Of a stretch of DNA of 17,084 nucleotides, positions 1 through 8,599 are shown in pieces. The position numbers were made by a program, and so were the translations under genes. The notes beneath the pieces were generated by a model. That model ran no database searches. It was not told the DNA's origin and worked only from the letters and a program-made list of their open reading frames with translations. Each line of letters starts with the position of its first letter. Within the stretch, counting starts at the first letter, position 1. This stretch comes from Acidobacteriaceae bacterium. Lineage in GTDB: Bacteria > Acidobacteriota > Terriglobia > Terriglobales > Acidobacteriaceae. The stretch is from contig JASHUH010000454.1 in NCBI GenBank assembly GCA_030040115.1, forward strand, positions 1 through 17,084, read 5' to 3'.

Positions 1-348
1 TGCATTTTGAACGATCCATCGGTGAATGGATTTTCGGAGTCGCTCGACATCCAAACCCATGCGGTCCGGCTCGACGCCCGGTGCAAAGCCGCAATCAAAA
101 GCCGTAACTCCTTTGTTCTACGCACCATGCTTACTTTTCTCGGATATTTCCAGCGCATTTCGACCTGCAAATTTCCGAGGGCGAAGGAGTCTGGCGATTT
201 CGCCGGAGCCTCCAGCAACATGATCCGCCCCGGCGGTGACTCATCGAGTTGGTTGACGCTGAATCGGAGCCGCCGAAACCCGAAAAACGCCGTCTCCGCC
301 GTTTGCTGCCCCCTTTCCGCCGTATTCTGAATTCGAAGGACAATCCCA
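1..348. other. Left edge, no secure gene
   Basis: I find no convincing complete gene here. Plus frame 1 is open from the first base to a stop at 328-330, but its translation has no recognisable domain and looks like chance. On the minus strand one frame stays open from a stop at 118-120 to the left edge, with an ATG at 60-58 and a plausible amphipathic start (MGLDVERLRKSIHRWIVQ). It could be the first codons of a gene running off the window, but no clear ribosome binding site precedes it. A GAAGGA at 335-340 serves the gene at 349. Confidence 0.4.
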
Positions 349-870
349 ATGACCCTGCTTGACGCTCCCACGTTCGATGAAGCACGCGCCCGCCGCCACC
401 GCATCGTCGTCTACTCCACCATCGGCGGTTTGGTGGCTCTCTTCATTATTTGGTGGTTCGTCGCCGGCCGTCCCATTGACTGGCCCTGGAACTGGGACAA
501 TCATCTGTTCGGCCGCGCAGCCGTCAACCGTTTCATGACCGACATCGAGCAAAACGACCTGCAGAAGGCGTACGGCGTCTGGATGCACGACCCGACTTGG
601 CAGCAGCATCCCCAGCGCCACTCCACCTATTCTTTCTCCCGCTTCCAGGAAGACTGGAGCCCCACCAGCCCCGACGCCGAATACCACGGCATTCACAGCT
701 TCCGCATTGCGGCGGCGCGCATGTACGGCAACGTGCTGCTGGTGGCCATCCTGGTCAACGGCGCCAAGCAAAACGCTCTCGACCTCACCTGGGATCCCAG
801 AACAAAGACGCTCAGCTTTGCGCCGCCCGGCGTGCGCCTTTCTACGGTGCCCTGGGCGGTAGTGCCGTGA
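349..870 (+). CDS. Small membrane-anchored protein of unknown function
   Basis: Protein of 173 residues that I do not recognise by family. Residues 1-18 are charged and presumably cytoplasmic. Residues 19-40 form one strong transmembrane helix ending in IIWWFVAG, followed by a Trp-rich stretch (WPWNWDN) and a soluble C-terminal domain of about 120 residues without cysteines. That domain has an alpha+beta look (NRFMTDIEQNDLQKAYGVW, then beta-rich), reminiscent of NTF2-like or DUF4864-type folds, which is only an inference. The ATG start is supported by GAAGGA at 335-340, eight bases upstream. Its stop overlaps the GTG start of the downstream EamA transporter, so the two are probably co-translated. 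Codon use matches the neighbours. Confidence 0.75.
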   Translation: MTLLDAPTFDEARARRHRIVVYSTIGGLVALFIIWWFVAGRPIDWPWNWDNHLFGRAAVNRFMTDIEQNDLQKAYGVWMHDPTWQQHPQRHSTYSFSRFQEDWSPTSPDAEYHGIHSFRIAAARMYGNVLLVAILVNGAKQNALDLTWDPRTKTLSFAPPGVRLSTVPWAVVP

Positions 871-1871
871 CCACGGCCATGGCCGAACCTGTGGCCCCGC
901 CGCGGAGTGTGGAAAGCGCCAACTCGGCCGCTCGGCGCCGTTTCCGCCTGCTTGGCTACGGCGCCTGCGCCCTAGCCGGCACGCTGTGGGGTACGGGGTT
1001 TTTCTTTGGCCGCCTCGCGCTCGATGACATGAGCGTGAAGTACATGGTGCTTTACCGCTTCCTTTTCGCATCGCTGGGTATTTTGCCCGTGGTCTTCGTG
1101 CGCCGCGTGCGCTTCACGGCCGCCGAAACGCGGCTCTTGCTTCTCGCCTCAGCCTTCGGAGTTCCTATCCAGTTTCTTATCCAGTTTCACGGCCTGGCGC
1201 TCACCACGGTCAGCCATGCCTCGCTCATGGTGGGCGGCATGCCCGTCCTTCTCGCCGGAGCGGCCGCGCTCTTTGCCGGCGAATCACTGGACTGGTTCGG
1301 CTGGCTGGCGCTGTGCGGGTCCACCGTGGGCGCTGCCTTCGTCGTGCTCGGTGGCAGCCACGCCACCGGGCGCGAAACCCCTTCGCTCATGGGCGACCTG
1401 CTGGTGATTTTTTCGCTCCTCACCGCGCTGGTGTGGATCCTGCTCAGCAAAAAACTTCTTGAAACCCATTCCGCCCCAGTCGTCACCGCCTACACCATTC
1501 TTTCCGGAACCGCGATGTTGCTCGTCTGGGATTTCGGGCCCCTGCTGCTTACGCCTCTCACGCACGCGCGCGTGGACCCCATGCCGTTGGCTCACGTGAG
1601 CCTGACCGCGTGGACCGCCCTCGCCATCAGCGGCCTGCTCTGCACCGCCGCGACCACGTTGCTGTGGAACTGGGGCATTCACCAGGTTCCCGCCTCGCGC
1701 GCCGGCGTCTTCCTCAACATCGAGCCGGCGCTGGGCTCGGTTTTAGGCGTCGAACTGCTGGGCGAGCATCTCGGCTCCTATGCCTGGCTCGGCGGCGCGC
1801 TGATCCTGGCCGCGGCCGTCGCCCTTACCACGCGGGGCAACGAGCCCGAGCCACCCATCATCCTGGAATAG
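867..1871 (+). CDS. EamA/DMT-family transporter
   Basis: A 334-residue integral membrane protein of the drug/metabolite transporter superfamily. It shows about ten hydrophobic helices in two EamA repeats. The first repeat opens near residue 30 with YGACALAGTLWGTGFFFGRLA, the typical EamA start with a Trp-Gly pair; the second opens with GDLLVIFSLLTALVWILLSK and ends in the conserved ASRAGVFLNIEPALGSVLGVELLGE. Such proteins usually export amino acids, sugars or other metabolites across the inner membrane, and the substrate cannot be read from sequence. The start is either GTG 867, overlapping the upstream stop as GTGA, or ATG 879. The overlap and a weak GGCGG upstream favour 867 slightly. The open frame extends further upstream without transporter features. 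Confidence 0.88.
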   Translation: MTTAMAEPVAPPRSVESANSAARRRFRLLGYGACALAGTLWGTGFFFGRLALDDMSVKYMVLYRFLFASLGILPVVFVRRVRFTAAETRLLLLASAFGVPIQFLIQFHGLALTTVSHASLMVGGMPVLLAGAAALFAGESLDWFGWLALCGSTVGAAFVVLGGSHATGRETPSLMGDLLVIFSLLTALVWILLSKKLLETHSAPVVTAYTILSGTAMLLVWDFGPLLLTPLTHARVDPMPLAHVSLTAWTALAISGLLCTAATTLLWNWGIHQVPASRAGVFLNIEPALGSVLGVELLGEHLGSYAWLGGALILAAAVALTTRGNEPEPPIILE

Positions 1872-1899
1872 CAGGGAAAGGTTCGGTATCATCATCCGC

Positions 1900-2685
1900 A
1901 TGTCCGCCGCAGCAAGCGCATCCCCAGAAATCGAGTCTTCTGCTAAGCCGCGGACGAGACGCCGCGCCCTCATCGAAATTGCCATCGCTTATGGATTGAT
2001 CCTGGTCGTCATCTGGTCGCCGCGCCCGTTGCAGCGCTTCACCTGGATGCTGGCCGTCGTTGCCGTAGCCACCATCATTGCGCTCTCCTTCGACGGCGCC
2101 CGGGCTATGGGTCTGCGCGCTAAAAACTTCTTCCGTTCCATCTGGGTAGTCGGAGTGGCGCTGGCGTTGGCTGGCGTCGCCGTGGCGTTGGCTGTCCGCT
2201 ACCACACCCTGCGCACCCCCGGCGGCGCGCTCTTCTTTTTTGAGGATTTCTGGTCCTACGCCCTTTGGTCCGGCGTGCAGCAGTTCCTGTTGCAGTGTTT
2301 CTTTCTCTCTCGGCTGCTGCGCTTGCTGCCCAATGCCAAAATGGCCGCCTTCGCTGCCGCGGCCCTTTTCGCGCTGGCCCACCTGCCCAACCCCCTTCTC
2401 GCTTCGTTGACCGTGATTTGGGGTTTCGTGGCCTGCCTCATCTTCCTTCGTTACCGGAACCTCTATCCGCTGGCCATTGCCCATGCCATTCTCGGCATCA
2501 CCATCGCCATCACCGTTCCGGGACGCATCGACCATAACATGCGCGTCGGCCTTGGCTACCTGACTTATCACCACGGCTTTCACCACCACCGTCACTTGAG
2601 CCAGAGAGACCAGATCGCGTCCACCGTCGCGTGCGTCACCGCCGAGGCGCCCACCCTTCGGTCCGTCCGCCACGCCCGCCCATAA
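1900..2685 (+). CDS. CPBP-family membrane protein with degenerate active-site motif
   Basis: A 261-residue polytopic membrane protein resembling the CPBP (Abi, CAAX protease/bacteriocin-processing) family. Helices run from about residue 25 to 205. The place of the catalytic EExxxR motif is taken by QQFLLQ (residues 127-132), so the metal-binding and catalytic glutamates are absent. The second motif survives as FALAHLPNP (His161) and the third as IAHAILG (His195). An HHMRVGxGYLTY-like ending (residues 211-223) is what I recall from an acidobacterial and proteobacterial subfamily. The last 35 or so residues are His-rich then low in character, and are antisense to the end of the facing CPBP gene. 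There is no good Shine-Dalgarno; a TATCAT at 1887-1892 lies seven bases before the ATG, compatible with a leaderless transcript. Probably not a working protease. Confidence 0.8.
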   Translation: MSAAASASPEIESSAKPRTRRRALIEIAIAYGLILVVIWSPRPLQRFTWMLAVVAVATIIALSFDGARAMGLRAKNFFRSIWVVGVALALAGVAVALAVRYHTLRTPGGALFFFEDFWSYALWSGVQQFLLQCFFLSRLLRLLPNAKMAAFAAAALFALAHLPNPLLASLTVIWGFVACLIFLRYRNLYPLAIAHAILGITIAITVPGRIDHNMRVGLGYLTYHHGFHHHRHLSQRDQIASTVACVTAEAPTLRSVRHARP

Positions 2686-3467
2686 AAAACCCCCGCCACG
2701 GCGGCCAGCAGCACATACCGCCAGTTGAAGCTCGTCGTCCGCTTGTTGAAGTGCGCCAGCCCGAACAGCGCCGCCGTCAAAAATAACGCCCCGTATCGGC
2801 CAATCCGCCGCTCCAGCAGGTTTTGCAGCCATCCTCGAAAGAAAAGCTCTTCCGGCACAGCAATAAAAAAGAAGGTAAAGATCCACGCCGCCGCAATCGC
2901 TCCCCATTCCGGCCAGACGCCGTGGGCGTGCAGAAATCCCAACCCCAGCCCCAGCCCCAGCGCAATGGGCGTGTAGATGACCATCTCCCGCAGTCCGATC
3001 CCGGCGTCGCGGGGGCGCAGGCGCAAGTCAAATCCGGTTCCATCCAGTTTCCGTATCAGGACGAACCCGTAGATTCCCGCGTCGAGCAGCAAGACCTTGT
3101 TAAAGATGGCCAAGTGCGGTGGCCATGCCCCCTCGAACCAGCGCAGGTCGACCGCCAGCCCCAGCGTCACCAGCACCAGATAATCGCGCCAGTCGCCGCG
3201 TTGTCCGGAATCGGCGTGCGCCGCTTGCTCCAGCAGCAAGGCAATCGCCGGCGGAAGCAGAAGATAAAGCGCGAACCAGGCCCAGCGAAAATCACCCGCG
3301 CCGAGGGTCACCAGAACATACGGTGCGCAAAAAGCCGCCGGACAGCCGAGCCGCGCCCATGGCGGAAGCGCAGAGACGCGCGCTGTCGCAAACCCGGGAG
3401 AAAAAGCCACCGTGAGATAAGGAATGAGAGCCAGCAATGCGGCGGCTATGTTGGCCGGAGTCAGCAT
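2592..3467 (-). CDS. CPBP-family intramembrane metalloprotease
   Basis: A 291-residue membrane protein with an intact CPBP (Abi/CAAX protease-like) core. Motif 1 is PEELFFRGW with Glu206, Glu207 and Arg211; motif 2 is FGLAHFNK with His239; motif 3 is THATVDAIW with His279. These residues are the expected metal-binding and catalytic set of the family. About eight hydrophobic helices are visible, including a Gly-Leu repeat (GLGLGLGF, residues 171-178) encoded by a short CCCCAG tandem repeat near 2943-2960. The substrate is unknown; relatives act in prenyl-protein processing, peptide maturation or self-immunity. The gene faces the degenerate CPBP gene at 1900-2685 and their coding ends overlap by 94 bases. 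It starts 268 bases from divergent purA. No strong Shine-Dalgarno precedes the ATG. Confidence 0.88.
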   Translation of the reverse strand: MLTPANIAAALLALIPYLTVAFSPGFATARVSALPPWARLGCPAAFCAPYVLVTLGAGDFRWAWFALYLLLPPAIALLLEQAAHADSGQRGDWRDYLVLVTLGLAVDLRWFEGAWPPHLAIFNKVLLLDAGIYGFVLIRKLDGTGFDLRLRPRDAGIGLREMVIYTPIALGLGLGLGFLHAHGVWPEWGAIAAAWIFTFFFIAVPEELFFRGWLQNLLERRIGRYGALFLTAALFGLAHFNKRTTSFNWRYVLLAAVAGVFYGRAWRTDRRVGASAVTHATVDAIWSLWLK

Positions 3468-3735
3468 ACGGGGCTGGTTTTATTCTGCGCCCTCTACCCA
3501 CCTTCCCGCGCCCCGCCAGCCTTCGGCATGGAATGGGATGCGGCCCATCGACTCTCGCCTGGCGGTCCAGGGCCGGTTCGGCGCAATCGGCGCCCAGCCC
3601 GATGCGCCAGGGTTTATCATCGATGAGAACGCGGGACAGTTGCGGTTCCGGCGACCCCGCGTTCAAGTCCATCGCCTGCGTGCGGCCGATTTCACCGGGG
3701 CTCCGCGCCGGGCCATCGAACGGGATTCCATCGCA

Positions 3736-5052
<1,317 letters not shown>

Positions 5053-5105
5053 ACCTCTACGGAATGCCCCGCTCTTTGCGCCGGGCCAAAAAGGAAGACT
5101 GCGCT

Positions 5106-5393
5106 ATGGTCAGCTTTGTTGTCCGATACAAGTTTGCCACCGAAGATCGTGCTGAAGTGGCGGAAATGCTCGCTCTCCTGGCCACCGAATCGCGCCGCGA
5201 ACCCGGCTGCGTCACCTACGTCCCGCACCAGGTGCAGGACGACCCCGATACTGTGCTCATTTACGAGCAATACCGTGACCCCCAGGCCCTTACCGCCCAC
5301 CGCGATTCCGCGCACTTCAAAAAATACGCCATCGGCGGCATCTTTCAGAAAATGCGGGAGCGCACTCTCGAAAATCTGGTTGCTCTCGTTTGA
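5106..5393 (+). CDS. ABM-domain (antibiotic biosynthesis monooxygenase-like, YgiN type) protein
   Basis: A 95-residue protein made of one dimeric ferredoxin-like ABM domain. It has the typical order: beta strand VSFVVRYKF, helix with AEVAEMLALLATESRREPGC, strand VTYVPHQ, then VLIYEQYRDPQALTAHRDSAHFKKY, the family hallmark with the HxxSxHF segment near residues 64-70. Members are cofactor-free monooxygenases, quinone-active YgiN-like enzymes or proteins of unknown activity; the substrate here cannot be named. The ATG was chosen over an upstream in-frame ATG at 5064 because the domain starts directly after it and GGAAG at 5093-5097 sits eight bases away. It lies 53 bases behind purA, so co-transcription is likely but a metabolic link is not obvious. 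Confidence 0.88.
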   Translation: MVSFVVRYKFATEDRAEVAEMLALLATESRREPGCVTYVPHQVQDDPDTVLIYEQYRDPQALTAHRDSAHFKKYAIGGIFQKMRERTLENLVALV

Positions 5394-5491
5394 GGCTTTC
5401 TTTTCGTCCAATCAGCGGCAGTTCCAGGTAGGGAGCGCCGGTGGGTGCGGAAACTTGAAAGCGGCGGCGTCAGCCTCCTTTCTGAATTGCA

Positions 5492-5521
5492 TTGACCGGC
5501 ACGCCCGTCCCGGGCTACCAT
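5492..5521 (+). promoter_or_regulatory. Candidate sigma-70 promoter for the DUF4440 gene
   Basis: TTGACC (5492-5497) and TACCAT (5516-5521) are separated by 18 bases and match the -35 and -10 hexamers at five and four of six positions. The predicted transcription start falls a few bases before the ATG at 5533, giving a very short or absent leader, in keeping with the lack of a clear Shine-Dalgarno. Seen by eye only. Confidence 0.4.
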
Positions 5522-5532
5522 CCGTTACGTTT

Positions 5533-6090
5533 ATGCCCGTATCTGCGTTGCAACTCCCACGTGTCGCGCGCCGCCTCGTCATAGCTGCTGGAATGACCGC
5601 CTCCGTGCTTACACTTCTCGCTTGGTCGGCGCCGCTTCAGGCGCGGCGGGGAATGCCACGCACGGAACGCCACGAAAGCCGGCATGAAATCGATCAGCTT
5701 GAAGATGAGTGGCGCGATGCGGTGCTCAAAGGCAACATCGCGGTCATGAATTCTCTTCTCGCCGACGATTACATGTCCATCTCTGCGTACGGCACCCTGC
5801 AAACCAAGGACGAAACCCTCGCCATGCTTCGCTCCGGCCGGGTGCATATCACCACGCTCGACGTTTCCGACCGCAAGGTGCGCTTCTACGGGACCACCGC
5901 GCTGGTCACTTCCTACGCCCAGGTCCAGGGCACGACCCCGGAAGGCGACCTCTCCGGCGATTATCGCTATACCCGCGTCTACGTCCGCGATCCTCAGGGG
6001 AATTGGAAGATTGTCAACTTCGAGGCCAGCAAGATCAGCGGAGCCGCGGGGCGCAAGCGACAGGACCCGCCCGGACACCTTGTTAAATAG
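5533..6090 (+). CDS. Secreted DUF4440 / SnoaL-like (NTF2 fold) protein
   Basis: A 185-residue protein with a Sec-type signal peptide: RR at residues 13-14, hydrophobic core about 15-33, likely cleavage after PLQA near residue 37. The mature part has the DUF4440 pattern of the NTF2-like superfamily. It has a first helix HEIDQLEDEWRDAVLKGN, then LADDYMSISAYGTLQTKDE, the strand pair VRFYGTTALVTSYAQVQGT, and the closing YTRVYVRDPQGNWKIVNFEAS. The pocket may bind a small ligand, but many members have no known activity, and none is assigned here. The frame is open far upstream through the ABM gene, but the signal peptide marks the real start. A candidate promoter lies at 5492-5521. The gene is convergent with the SDR gene, 105 bases away, and I see no clear intrinsic terminator between them. 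Confidence 0.82.
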   Translation: MPVSALQLPRVARRLVIAAGMTASVLTLLAWSAPLQARRGMPRTERHESRHEIDQLEDEWRDAVLKGNIAVMNSLLADDYMSISAYGTLQTKDETLAMLRSGRVHITTLDVSDRKVRFYGTTALVTSYAQVQGTTPEGDLSGDYRYTRVYVRDPQGNWKIVNFEASKISGAAGRKRQDPPGHLVK

Positions 6091-6195
6091 TCCAACGATC
6101 ACGTGGCACAATTCGAGTAATTCATTGCGCCGATGAGCAGCTCAAGAAATTTCCCTTGGCCCCATTCCCTATCATCCCTGTTCCCTTGACCCCTG

Positions 6196-6966
6196 CTAAC
6201 AGTTCACGCCGCTCGCCAGGTAACCTCCATCGACAACCAGAATCTCTCCATTCACGAAACTGGCCGCGTCGGAAGCCAGAAATACTGCCGCACCCACAAG
6301 CTCGTTCGCGGCGCCAAAGCGGCTCATGGGTGTGCGCTGCAACAGTTCCTTGCCGCGTTCCGTGCCTTTCACCAGAGCTTCGTTCAGCGCCGTGGGAAAA
6401 ATCCCCGGCGCGATGGCGTTCACACGCACGCCGTTCTTCGCCCACTCCACCGCCAGCGATTTGGTCAGAGCCCCCACCGCCGCCTTGCTCGCGCCGTACG
6501 CCGCTACATCGCGGAACGCGACGAAGGTCGCCAGCGAGGCGATATTGAGGATCGATCCACTGCCTTGCGCCAGCATCGTCTTGCCGAAAATCTGGCAGGC
6601 GCGCAGCGTGCCGTTTAAGTTCACGTCGAGAATCTCCGACCAGCGCTCCTCCGGAAATTCCAGGGTCGGCTGGCGCTGCGTGACGCCCGCGCAATTCACC
6701 AGGATGTCGATTCGGCCGAAACTCTGGAGCACCGCATCGTGCAGCTTCTCGAGCGACGCGCGGCTGCGCACATCCGCTTCCATGCGCAATGTCTTCCGCC
6801 CCATGGCCTCAATCGCCGCGGCGGTTCGATTCACTTCGGCAATGCGGCGCGATGCCGCCACTGTATCGGCATGAGCCTCAGCCAGCCCCAGCGCAATCGC
6901 CTCGCCGAGTCCCGACGTTCCTCCAAGGACGATCGCGCATTTGCCGGTTAAATCGAATAAAGACAT
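6196..6966 (-). CDS. Short-chain dehydrogenase/reductase (KduD/gluconate 5-dehydrogenase-like)
   Basis: A 256-residue classical SDR, cytosolic and NAD(P)-dependent. It has the Rossmann glycine motif GGTSGLG (residues 15-21), a downstream acidic Asp65 (EADV), NCAG (91-94), Asn116 in DVNLNG, Ser144 in NIAS, and Tyr157 and Lys161 in YGASK. The C-terminal segment [11 protein letters not shown] and the ending [19 protein letters not shown] are typical. Overall similarity is to the 2-deoxy-D-gluconate 3-dehydrogenase / gluconate 5-dehydrogenase group, but the substrate cannot be fixed. The basic ASRR at 38-41 after beta-2 suggests NADP may be accepted. A TATCCT seven bases before the ATG on the minus strand hints at a leaderless transcript. 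It is separated from the qhp operon by a gene on the other strand and is probably not part of it. Confidence 0.92.
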   Translation of the reverse strand: MSLFDLTGKCAIVLGGTSGLGEAIALGLAEAHADTVAASRRIAEVNRTAAAIEAMGRKTLRMEADVRSRASLEKLHDAVLQSFGRIDILVNCAGVTQRQPTLEFPEERWSEILDVNLNGTLRACQIFGKTMLAQGSGSILNIASLATFVAFRDVAAYGASKAAVGALTKSLAVEWAKNGVRVNAIAPGIFPTALNEALVKGTERGKELLQRTPMSRFGAANELVGAAVFLASDAASFVNGEILVVDGGYLASGVNC

Positions 6967-7007
6967 GGAAGACAGGATACTCCATCACTTGCCCGTCCCT
7001 GCCCTCC

Positions 7008-7036
7008 ATGGAAACGCCGTGTTGCACGGCGTCCAT
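7008..7036. repeat. Perfect-stem inverted repeat (hairpin)
   Basis: ACGCCGTG (7014-7021) and CACGGCGT (7025-7032) form an eight-base-pair perfect stem around a three-base TTG loop. It can be lengthened by ATGG (7008-7011) pairing with CCAT (7033-7036) across a two-base AA bulge. No U-run follows on either strand, so it does not look like an intrinsic terminator. It may be a protein-binding site or RNA structure upstream of either flanking gene. Confidence 0.55.
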
Positions 7037-7320
7037 TTGCGAAAAATTGAATCGGCCACGCGCTAAACACCGAGATCGCGTCGCGGATTCCCCGTCATCT
7101 TCTCCGGAACGACAAGGCGATCGAATTCCTCTGCGGAAAATCGCCCGGTTCGCGATCACCTCGTTCACGTTCATATTGGTTTGCGTGCCTGGGCCGGTCT
7201 GCCACACAGACAGCGGAAACTCATCGTCCCGGAAAAAGCGCCATCTATGTTCGATTAGTGCTATTGTTGAAGCGGCTGGCCCCAGCCATGGAAAGGTCGA
7301 ACATCGGTTTCTTTGTCCCG

Positions 7321-7327
7321 AAGGAGG
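7321..7327 (+). promoter_or_regulatory. Strong Shine-Dalgarno deciding the start at 7337
   Basis: AAGGAGG lies nine bases before the ATG at 7337. The same open frame could start at 7313, but that codon lies before the Shine-Dalgarno, so 7337 is preferred. Confidence 0.75.
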
Positions 7328-7336
7328 GCTCCCCCA

Positions 7337-7822
7337 ATGAACCGGATGTTGCGTCGATTGTTGAACCAATTGGGCCGCGCAATCTTGCGCCCCGCCTTCA
7401 ACCGAAACTCGAGTCCGCTCTTCGCCGCGCTTTCGATCCTATGCCTCTCGCTGGCCTGCGCACTGGTTCCCTGCGCACCCGCCTGCCACGCCGAATCCGC
7501 CCCTCGCCTCGAACGCCATGCCCGCAAAGTCCAGAAAAAGCTGGCCAAGTATGCGCCGGGCAAGTATCTTCACCTTTCCTTGATTGACGATACTGAGAGT
7601 TATGGCGCACTTGGCGCGCTCTCTTCGTCCTCGTTCCGCTTCACCAACGCGGACACCAACACCACCACGACCTACGAGTACGCCGATGTAAGCAGGATCA
7701 AAACCGATAAGGAATACATTGGCGAAGGGACCGCGCCGGAGCGGCATATTCGTCACCTGGTGCCCATCCTCATCGGCGCTGCCGCGGCCGGAGGAGCCGT
7801 GGCTTACCTCGAAATGCACTAG
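7337..7822 (+). CDS. Small secreted or membrane protein with possible Sm-like core, function unknown
   Basis: A 161-residue protein. Residues 26-50 form a hydrophobic segment ending in ACHAES, read as a signal peptide or membrane anchor (a Cys at 46 and 50). A basic linker [16 protein letters not shown] follows. Residues 75-122 ([30 protein letters not shown], then [11 protein letters not shown]) have the rhythm of a small beta barrel of Sm/LSm type, seen in many acidobacterial secreted proteins; this is an inference by pattern. Residues 140-157 ([18 protein letters not shown]) form a C-terminal hydrophobic, Gly/Ala-rich helix. The gene converges on qhpE with only 33 bases between stops and no visible terminator. 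A role in the amine dehydrogenase system is possible only by proximity. Confidence 0.72.
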   Translation: MNRMLRRLLNQLGRAILRPAFNRNSSPLFAALSILCLSLACALVPCAPACHAESAPRLERHARKVQKKLAKYAPGKYLHLSLIDDTESYGALGALSSSSFRFTNADTNTTTTYEYADVSRIKTDKEYIGEGTAPERHIRHLVPILIGAAAAGGAVAYLEMH

Positions 7823-7855
7823 TCTGGTTGCGTTGGCAGCGCAGTGGCGTGGCGC

Positions 7856-8599
7856 TTATACCGCCGAACCAACGCCCACCAGGTGCAGCCTCCCCATCGC
7901 ATCGCCTGCCGGCGCGTGGCGTCGAAAGTCCGCCTCCGAAGCCATTTGCTTCAGAAGCTGCCCCCAGCTCGCCCCGCCGCCGCTAACCGCACGCCGGCGC
8001 GCCAGGTGCGCGGAGATGTGCGCCACCGCGAAGCTCACGCCGTTCAAATTGCGCTCCCGCTGCACGCCCGGAATCTCCCGGGGATACGGCGACGCGCTGA
8101 ACACCAGTTTTCCCTCGCGTTCCGTGCAGCCGAACTGCTGGCAGGAGCAATCGGCGTCCGCGGTCACGCCAATGGCACCGGCCATCGATCCCGGCAGCAT
8201 CGGCTGACCATTCATCTCATATGCCGACACCAGCGCCGCTCCGGCGACGTGCACGCGTTCCAAAGCAGCCGCAAACGCCGCCCGGTGCGCGGGGTTGATG
8301 GTTCCCAGGCTCAGATTCACGATGTGCATCTCGTTGTCCAGGCACCAGTCGATCGCCCGCATCACCCGTCGGATGCTGGTCGCCAAGGTGCGGTCGAACA
8401 CGCGCACCGCGTAAAGCTCGGCTTCCGGCGCCAGCATGTGGATCAACGCCGCAATCGCGGTTCCGTGCCCCAAGCAGTCAACAAATTGGGGCAGATTCGC
8501 GTCGGCCTCCACCGTGACTCCACCGGCAATGCCGCCCACGTGCGGATGCTCCCGATGCACCCCGCTGTCAATCATGCCAATGCGAATCGCCCCGCTCAT
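7856..8599 (-). CDS. qhpE: QhpE, subtilisin-like peptidase maturing the QHNDH gamma subunit
   Basis: Small S8-family serine protease of 247 residues without a signal peptide, so cytoplasmic. The catalytic triad is visible: Asp11 in GMIDSGVHREHP, His45 in LGHGTAIAAL, and Ser189 in NGVSFAVAH (GVS instead of the usual GTS). In characterised qhp systems QhpE removes the leader of the crosslinked gamma subunit QhpC. Where subtilisins have the oxyanion Asn (AAGNEG) this protein reads VSAYEMNG (residues 124-131), so the Asn may be displaced or missing. A Cys cluster CSCQQFGC lies at 151-158. The ATG overlaps the stop of qhpF as ATGA, making it the last gene of the operon. It converges with the plus-strand gene ending at 7822. 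Confidence 0.9.
   Translation of the reverse strand: MSGAIRIGMIDSGVHREHPHVGGIAGGVTVEADANLPQFVDCLGHGTAIAALIHMLAPEAELYAVRVFDRTLATSIRRVMRAIDWCLDNEMHIVNLSLGTINPAHRAAFAAALERVHVAGAALVSAYEMNGQPMLPGSMAGAIGVTADADCSCQQFGCTEREGKLVFSASPYPREIPGVQRERNLNGVSFAVAHISAHLARRRAVSGGGASWGQLLKQMASEADFRRHAPAGDAMGRLHLVGVGSAV

Larger units (their letters stand above)
6967..7336. other. Intergenic region with a hairpin, no gene
   Basis: A 370-base divergent spacer between the SDR gene and the small secreted protein gene. Open frames cross it on both strands, but none has a recognisable product. It contains a strong hairpin at 7008-7036, a smaller perfect inverted repeat at 7274-7287 (GGCTGG/CCAGCC, two-base loop) and a Shine-Dalgarno for the plus-strand gene at 7321-7327. 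I could not identify a convincing promoter for that gene. Confidence 0.5.

Noticed and set aside
241..1071. Long minus-strand open frame of 276 codons
   Set aside because: It lies antisense to two better-supported plus-strand genes, has Arg/Gly/Ala-rich low-complexity translation and no domain.
1858..2907. Minus-strand open frame of 349 codons
   Set aside because: It shadows the two CPBP genes; the translation is Gly/Asp/Gln-rich without hydrophobic or domain structure.
2941..2961. CCCCAG tandem repeat as a regulatory or mobile repeat
   Set aside because: It has about three units and encodes the Gly-Leu helix of the CPBP protease in frame, so it is explained by coding sequence.
3424..3735. 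In-frame 104-codon extension upstream of purA
   Set aside because: The PurA family begins at the GDEGKGK region near the ATG at 3736, and the extension has no domain or PurA likeness; it is a GC-rich open frame.
5106..5393. ABM-domain monooxygenase as a replacement for QhpG
   Set aside because: It lies behind purA on the other strand, far from the operon, and belongs to a small cofactor-free family with no known action on peptide tryptophan.
6196..6966. SDR enzyme as the aldehyde-processing partner of the amine dehydrogenase
   Set aside because: It is separated from the operon by an opposite-strand gene and an intergenic spacer, and its motifs point to sugar-acid type SDRs, not to an aldehyde-oxidising family.
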